Shown piece by piece: positions 59,509 through 64,000 of a DNA stretch of 64,000 bases (position 1 is the stretch's first letter; every line of letters starts with the position of its first letter). The stretch is from assembly GCA_036170535.1 (NCBI GenBank), contig JAVHPJ010000243.1:62001-126000 (forward strand). Reading direction: 5' to 3'. The stretch is from SSF53 sp036170535. Its GTDB lineage: Bacteria > Spirochaetota > Leptospiria > Leptospirales > Leptonemataceae. The notes beneath the pieces were generated by a model. It had not been told where the DNA came from. It searched no databases and saw only the letters and a list, made by a program, of their open reading frames with translations. The translations under genes and the position numbers were made by a program.

Positions 59509-60267
59509 TCATATTTTGCCGCATTTCAGGAGAAAGTCGCGCCATTCCGGCAGCAGCGCGTCCGGTATGATGCGGCTGCCGCAAATGCGTTCGTACTCTT
59601 CGCGGGTTCCCGCGTCGTAGCGCGCACCCTGAAACTCGCGCCCCTGCAGTCGCCCCGCGGCGCCCGCCGCCCGCCACAGGGGGCCAAACTCCAGCTTCTG
59701 ATCGGGCGCCAGCGCCCGGATCGGCGCACAGCCCAGCACCCCGTAACCGATATAAAACCAGGCGCCGGATTCGTCCAGCCGCGCGCGTCCGGCATGAAGC
59801 CCGTTGGCCGGATGAGCCGCTTCCAGACTGATTCCGGTTTCGCGACGTTCAGACGGTCGCCGACTCAGGTACAGCCAGGCGTCCGCGGACGGATTGTCCG
59901 CGACTATCCGGTCAGGATGATCGGCGGGCGCCGGCGCCAGCGGCGCGTCCGGATTCAGAATGACAAAACGCTCTTCGGCGTCCAGAAAGCCGTCGAGGAT
60001 TTTTCGAGCGCCCCCCGCAGTGCCGAGAATTTCGCGCTCCTCTGAGAAGTAGAGCTCGAGCGCCCGCACCGCGCGCAGTTCGCGTCGAATGTCCTCGCCG
60101 CGGTAGTGCAGATTGACGGCGACTTCGCGGACGCCCCAGCGATGCAGTTGAAAAAGCGCGTAGTACACCAGCGGAACGCCGTCCACTGGAAGCAGGGGCT
60201 TGGGCGCCCGCGCCGTCAGCTCGCCCATGCGCAAACCAAACCCGGCGCACGGCACAAACGCCTTCAT
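59509..60267 (-). CDS. murU: MurU-like nucleotidyltransferase
   Basis: MurU converts MurNAc-1-phosphate to UDP-MurNAc in a recycling route that skips de novo UDP-MurNAc synthesis and so is insensitive to fosfomycin. The 252-residue product has MKAFVPCAGFGLRMGELTAR at the N-terminus, KPLLPVDGVPL and ILNPDAPLAP with a metal-binding Asp. Family members also include glucose-1-phosphate nucleotidyltransferases; the adjacent amgK-like gene makes MurU more likely. The start is ATG at 60267, overlapping the kinase stop (ATGA). Confidence 0.75.
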   Translation of the reverse strand: MKAFVPCAGFGLRMGELTARAPKPLLPVDGVPLVYYALFQLHRWGVREVAVNLHYRGEDIRRELRAVRALELYFSEEREILGTAGGARKILDGFLDAEERFVILNPDAPLAPAPADHPDRIVADNPSADAWLYLSRRPSERRETGISLEAAHPANGLHAGRARLDESGAWFYIGYGVLGCAPIRALAPDQKLEFGPLWRAAGAAGRLQGREFQGARYDAGTREEYERICGSRIIPDALLPEWRDFLLKCGKI

Positions 60268-61319
60268 GACGCGCCGGCGGGAGCGGCCAGGGCCAGTTTG
60301 CGACGTAATTCCGGAAAGAATTTCTCGCGTAACTCCCACACGAATATGAACGCGGAATCCGGGAAACGGCCCAGCTGGACGACCTCTTCCGCGCGGGCCA
60401 GACACTGCGGAATCGAATCCATAAAGACCGGGTTTTCCCGTACCGCAACTTGAAACAGGTAAGTCCCGAGCGCTTTGAGCAAGCGCTGCAGCGCACAGGC
60501 GTGGTACAGATTCAATTCGCTGCGATTGCGTCCGGATTTCTTGAAATAATAGTCCAGGCCCAGTCGCCGATCTTCCGCGTTCAGCGGCGCGTAGGGATCA
60601 TAGAGCAAACTGGCCAGGTCGTAATAAGGCAGACCCAGCCGCGCGTCCTGGAAGTCGATGAGCGAATAATGCAGCACGCCCTGATCTTCGCGCAGCATAA
60701 TGTTACGACTATGGTAATCGCGATGCGCAAATGTCATCGGCCCCGCGGAACCCAGAAAACCACAGAGCTCCTTCAAGAACATCGCCAGTTCAAAATTGAT
60801 CATCTGAAAGCCGGGCGCAATCTCCATTGCTCGGCGCAGCGCTTCAAAGAGGAACTCCATCTCCTGGTGCAATTTTTCGAAGTCGAAGCGGCGCTCCCGG
60901 ACTGCTGGCGGAGCATTCAGTTTCTGCAGCCGCACAATCATGTCGATTGCATGAAACAAAAGCCGTCGGCGCGACTCGGGTTCTCCGGCTCGCTCTGCGC
61001 GCTTGAAGTAGGAGCAAAGATCGCGCGTACCAACGTCCGTCTGCAAAATCAGTCCGCGTTCGCGATCGACTCCGAGCACGCGTGGCGCGGGAATTTTTTC
61101 CTCGCGCAGGAATTCCGCGATCTTAACGAAATGATCGTCGTCGTTGTAAGGCGCCGGCAAGCCCGTGCAAAGCATCAGAGTCGCCGGATCTGCGCCGTGG
61201 CTTTTGAAGCGCAGCCGGAAATAGCGCCGCACGGAGGCCTCGACCGGCGCGGGTTCAACTTCGAACTCGCCGCGATAGCCGCAGTCTGAAACGAACTTGC
61301 GTATCTCCGAAGACAGCAT
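60264..61319 (-). CDS. amgK: AmgK-like sugar kinase
   Basis: AmgK phosphorylates N-acetylmuramate and GlcNAc at the anomeric carbon in cell-wall recycling. The 351-residue product has the APH-type kinase fold: FAHRDYHSRNIML with the catalytic Asp and YSLIDFQDARLGLPYYDLASLL with the metal-binding Asp. The 'IDFQDA' motif is typical of AmgK rather than of antibiotic kinases. Its coupling to murU by an ATGA overlap supports the assignment. A plain aminoglycoside phosphotransferase is less likely. Confidence 0.8.
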   Translation of the reverse strand: MLSSEIRKFVSDCGYRGEFEVEPAPVEASVRRYFRLRFKSHGADPATLMLCTGLPAPYNDDDHFVKIAEFLREEKIPAPRVLGVDRERGLILQTDVGTRDLCSYFKRAERAGEPESRRRLLFHAIDMIVRLQKLNAPPAVRERRFDFEKLHQEMEFLFEALRRAMEIAPGFQMINFELAMFLKELCGFLGSAGPMTFAHRDYHSRNIMLREDQGVLHYSLIDFQDARLGLPYYDLASLLYDPYAPLNAEDRRLGLDYYFKKSGRNRSELNLYHACALQRLLKALGTYLFQVAVRENPVFMDSIPQCLARAEEVVQLGRFPDSAFIFVWELREKFFPELRRKLALAAPAGAS

Positions 61320-61330
61320 GACGCTGGAGT

Positions 61331-62551
61331 TTATCCCTTCAGATCGTGGATCATCGTGCCCAGGCGTTCAAGGCCGCGGCGTAGACTGTCCTCGTCCAGA
61401 GCGTAAGAAATGCGCAGGGCGTTATCGTCGCCAAAGGCGGAGCCCGGCACGGCGGCTACGTCGTAGTGGTCCAGCAGATGCGCGCAAAACGCACGCGAGC
61501 GGGACGCGTCGTTTTTTTCCTTGAGGATCGCCTGAAAACGCGGATTGGCGTACACTTCGTGGATGTCCGGAAACATATAGAAGGCGCCCTGCGGCATAAT
61601 GGCGCGCACGCCGGGCATCGCCTGCAGCATGCGATAGACTAGTTCGCGCCGCTTTTCAAAGGCCACGCGCATTTCTTCCACGCAGTCCTGCGATTCGCTG
61701 AAGGCGGCGATCGCGGCCGCCTGCGCAATGGAACACGGATTGGACGTGCTCTGTCCCTGGAGTTTTTCCATGTTCTTGATGATATAGTCCGGCCCGGCGC
61801 CTACGCCGATGCGCCAACCGGTCATGCTGTAGGCCTTGCTGACTCCGTTCACAATAAACGTGCGCTCGCGCAGCTCCGGAAAAAGCATGAGCAGGTTATA
61901 GAACTTCAAATCGCCGTACACGATGTGTTCGTAAATGTCATCCGAACAGATCAACACGTGCGAATGTTTGAGCAGCACGCGACCCAACGCTTCCAGTTGG
62001 TTTTTTGTGTACGCCGCGCCGGTTGGATTGTTGGGCGAGTTGATTATGACGAGCCGGGTTTTCGGCGTGATTGCCGCGTCCAGTTGCTCGGGAGTGATCA
62101 GATATCCGTGATCGATTCCGCTGTAGACGAACTTCGGAACGGCCTGGGCCATGCGCGCCATGTCAGCGTAGGAGACCCAGTAGGGCGCCGGGATTACGAC
62201 TTCATCGCCCGGATTCAACGTCGACAGAAACAGGTTGTAGAGCACCTGCTTGCCGCCGTTGGAAAGCGTGACTTCGGTCGGCTTGAACTCAAGGCCGTTT
62301 TCACGCCGAAATTTTTCGATGACCGCCTTTTTCGCGGCGGGACTGCCGCCTTCCGCTGTATACTTGGTCTGACCGGCGGCCATTGCGCGCCGCGCCGCTT
62401 CTTTGATATGTTCCGGCGTATCAAAATCCGGCTCGCCGGCGCCAAAGCCGATCACATCGCGACCGGCGGCCTTGAGCTCGCGCGCCCGTGCAGTAATGGC
62501 CAGTGTGGGAGACGGCTCGATTACATTGAGCCGTTCGGCGACGAAGTTCAT
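61331..62551 (-). CDS. aspC: Aspartate aminotransferase, class I
   Basis: This PLP-dependent enzyme exchanges amino groups between aspartate and 2-oxoglutarate, though the subgroup (aminotransferase Ib, as in Thermus) may have wider range. The 406-residue product has GFGAGEPDFDTPEHIK, INSPNNPTGAAYTK and the PLP-Lys motif NGVSKAYSMTGWRIG. The start follows GAGGTGA. It lies 11 bases upstream of amgK on the same strand, but a functional link is not obvious. Confidence 0.94.
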   Translation of the reverse strand: MNFVAERLNVIEPSPTLAITARARELKAAGRDVIGFGAGEPDFDTPEHIKEAARRAMAAGQTKYTAEGGSPAAKKAVIEKFRRENGLEFKPTEVTLSNGGKQVLYNLFLSTLNPGDEVVIPAPYWVSYADMARMAQAVPKFVYSGIDHGYLITPEQLDAAITPKTRLVIINSPNNPTGAAYTKNQLEALGRVLLKHSHVLICSDDIYEHIVYGDLKFYNLLMLFPELRERTFIVNGVSKAYSMTGWRIGVGAGPDYIIKNMEKLQGQSTSNPCSIAQAAAIAAFSESQDCVEEMRVAFEKRRELVYRMLQAMPGVRAIMPQGAFYMFPDIHEVYANPRFQAILKEKNDASRSRAFCAHLLDHYDVAAVPGSAFGDDNALRISYALDEDSLRRGLERLGTMIHDLKG

Positions 62552-62733
62552 AGTTCACCTCGCAGGCGTGAACGGAAAATCAGAATTAACAGGGGCATAA
62601 TCGAAATCGGCCCGGCGATGAATAGTCTATTTTTGGCGCCTATTCGCCGCGCGCAGAGCCGCCGGCCACGCGTGCGAACGGAGTCCAGTGACTTGCATCG
62701 GAGCCGGCATCCGCGAACTCTGGCGTTGGAACT
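62552..62733. promoter_or_regulatory. Divergent spacer between aspC and trmL
   Basis: This 182-base spacer contains the aspC ribosome site (GAGGTGA, read leftward) and must hold the promoters of both genes. On the minus strand TAGACTAT at about 62620-62628 could be a -10-like element for aspC. No strong trmL ribosome site is seen. Confidence 0.25.
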
Positions 62734-63276
62734 ATGGAAATCGCACTCTACAAGCCGGAGATCCCGCCGAATACGGGCAACATCGGTCGCCTGTGCTGGT
62801 GCACGGGATCGCGCCTGCACATTGTCGACCGTCCGGCTTTCAGTCTGAACGAGGCCGCCGTACGCCGGGCCGGGCTGGACTACTGGGAGAAGCTGGATTT
62901 GAGTTTGCACGCGTCGTGGGAGGCTTTTCGCGACGCCACGCTTGCGCGCCGCGACGGCGAAAACGGCGCCGCGCCGCGCGTGTTCTTTTTCACCCGCTTT
63001 GCGACGAAGTTGTACTGCGACGTTGAATATCGACCGAGTGACATTTTTTTATTTGGCTCGGAATCGAAAGGGTTGCCCGACGCCGTAAAGGCCGAGGCGC
63101 GCGAGCGCTGGCCCGAGCGCCTTCTGCGCATTCCTGTTTCCGATCGGTGCCGCTCCCTGAATTTGGGCAATACTGCGACGCTGATACTCTACGAAGCGCT
63201 GCGCCAGCAGGGTTTTCCCGGTCTGACGACGGAGTACAGTCCCGACGCCGATCCGGAAATCACCGGCCGCTATTGA
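62734..63276 (+). CDS. trmL: tRNA (cytidine/uridine-2'-O-)-methyltransferase TrmL
   Basis: TrmL methylates the wobble-base ribose in tRNA-Leu isoacceptors. The 180-residue product is a SPOUT-fold protein with the family pattern MEIALYKPEIPPNTGNIGRL, DIFLFGSESKGLP and RIPVSDRCRSLNLGNTATLI, the knot that binds S-adenosylmethionine. The length is typical for TrmL. It lies between divergent aspC and convergent channel gene. Confidence 0.94.
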   Translation: MEIALYKPEIPPNTGNIGRLCWCTGSRLHIVDRPAFSLNEAAVRRAGLDYWEKLDLSLHASWEAFRDATLARRDGENGAAPRVFFFTRFATKLYCDVEYRPSDIFLFGSESKGLPDAVKAEARERWPERLLRIPVSDRCRSLNLGNTATLILYEALRQQGFPGLTTEYSPDADPEITGRY

Positions 63277-63309
63277 TCCGCCGCGGCGGCAAGCAAGGGC
63301 GCGCAGCGA

Positions 63310-64000
63310 CTATTTCTTGGTACGCCGCGCTGACTTGCGGGACGCACGACCCGGCGCAGCGCCGCTGGTTCGCTCTTCCGCAGCAAGCGCCGCGCTCGCA
63401 GCATAAGACGACGGCGCAGCGATGGGATGTTTCGCCAGGCGTCGTTGCAAATCGTGCAATTGTTTCTGCAATGCGGCGACATTTGCGGCGACGCCGTGCA
63501 AGTCGTCTTCCACGCTCGGCTCGTCGCCCACGCGATTGCGCGCGCGTTCGTCGGCTTCACGTTCAGTCTGAGCTTCTTCCATGCCGTTGATGATCACGCC
63601 GACCATCAAGTTCAAGAAGATCATCGTGCCCAACAGCACGAAACTGACAAAATAGGCCGGCGCAGTGTAAGGATGCGCCTCCGGCTGGGTGCAGAACTGC
63701 TGAAAATAGTCGGAACCAAGACCCCACTTGTCGCAGCCGTGCATCTGGATAAACATGAGATTGGTCCAGCCCTCCAGGGTAACGACGCTGAAAAGGGTTC
63801 CAAAAGCCTGCGGCAACGCGCCAAAATTGACCGGATCGTTTTTGGAAAATAGGAACACGCCGGCCACTGCGTAGATGTAGAAAAGCAGCATTAACAACAG
63901 CGCCACGTAACCCATTGAGGGCAGGCTTTTCAGCAATGCGGAAACCAGTATCTGCAGCCGCGGCGCTGCGCGAATCAGCCGCAAAACGCGCAGGAGACGC
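63310..64000 (-). CDS. NaChBac-like voltage-gated channel, 5' end outside the window
   Basis: This is the C-terminal part of a bacterial voltage-gated sodium/calcium channel. The visible part starts within the S4 voltage sensor (RLLRVLRLIRAAPRLQ), then S5, a pore helix, the selectivity-filter region TLEGWTNLM, and S6 (FVLLGTMIFLNLMVGVII). A C-terminal coiled-coil tail follows. Between filter and S6 there are about 25 extra residues with two Cys (HGCDKW and QQFCTQ) compared with NaChBac, suggesting a disulphide-stabilised turret. The filter TLEGW differs from NaChBac's TLESW. The rest of the gene lies beyond the window's right edge. Confidence 0.88.
   Translation of the reverse strand, partial: RLLRVLRLIRAAPRLQILVSALLKSLPSMGYVALLLMLLFYIYAVAGVFLFSKNDPVNFGALPQAFGTLFSVVTLEGWTNLMFIQMHGCDKWGLGSDYFQQFCTQPEAHPYTAPAYFVSFVLLGTMIFLNLMVGVIINGMEEAQTEREADERARNRVGDEPSVEDDLHGVAANVAALQKQLHDLQRRLAKHPIAAPSSYAASAALAAEERTSGAAPGRASRKSARRTKK

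Noticed and set aside
60264..61319. APH-type kinase as an aminoglycoside-resistance enzyme
   Set aside because: The IDFQDA motif and coupling to a murU-like gene fit MurNAc kinase better.
1..64000. CRISPR arrays, insertion sequences, prophage, rRNA or riboswitches
   Set aside because: I found no regularly spaced repeats, transposase-like proteins, phage genes, rRNA-like sequence or known riboswitch core in the window.

Overview
The window is a high-GC, gene-dense chromosomal segment carrying a probable replication origin. It most likely comes from an uncultured relative of Leptospira, Turneriella or Leptonema (Spirochaetota, order Leptospirales). Three things point there: a protein of the DUF1564 type, a family known mainly from Leptospira; a flgN-flgK-flgL-fliW-csrA flagellar cluster next to an LPS gene (lpxD), LPS being a leptospiral rather than treponemal trait; and many lipoproteins with signal peptides. 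The base composition is clearly richer in G+C than Leptospira. A run of 10 N inside a phzF-like gene shows this is a draft assembly, probably a metagenome bin.

Layout. 1-6.9 kb: end of a VWA protein, a membrane sulfatase-like protein, tpiA, a small unknown, a degenerate metallo-beta-lactamase-fold lipoprotein, the gapped phzF-like gene and a small lipoprotein. 7-12 kb: valS-purD and an unknown gene, overlapping like an operon. 12-13.8 kb (minus): a FlgT-like lipoprotein and a DUF192 lipoprotein. 13.9-20.9 kb: DUF1564 protein-flgN-flgK-flgL-fliW-csrA, then a small protein and an RsbU-type PP2C phosphatase. 20.9-27.5 kb: MaoC hydratase, thioredoxin-fold proteins, a DUF4349 lipoprotein, two TPM-domain proteins and an MFS transporter.

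27.5-38 kb is the origin neighbourhood. The genes mnmE-jag-yidC-yidD-rnpA-rpmH run leftward, and dnaA-dnaN-recF-dciA-like run rightward. The dnaA-dnaN spacer holds a cluster of GTAC repeats within an AT-richer patch. 38-45.4 kb: a CAP-domain protein, an endonuclease/phosphatase-family enzyme, lpxD, ferredoxin, two tRNA-Ser genes, small membrane proteins, a glycosyltransferase and a Gfo/Idh/MocA oxidoreductase. 45.5-52.6 kb: mutL, separate coaC and coaB genes, a DUF5683-like protein, a nucleosidase-family protein, and a TPR protein ending in a catalytically degraded Mrr-like nuclease domain. 52.6-64 kb: a large GT-C-like membrane protein, a long unknown, sppA, a CapA-like lipoprotein, a TPR protein, a murU-amgK pair for MurNAc recycling, aspC, trmL and part of a NaChBac-like channel.

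Most of the window is housekeeping. The parts that look least described are the degenerate enzyme folds (MBL lipoprotein, TPR/pseudo-nuclease), the DUF1564-flagellar coupling, the flgK leader palindrome, and the GTAC-repeat origin candidate. I see no CRISPR array, insertion sequence, rRNA, prophage or recognisable riboswitch.
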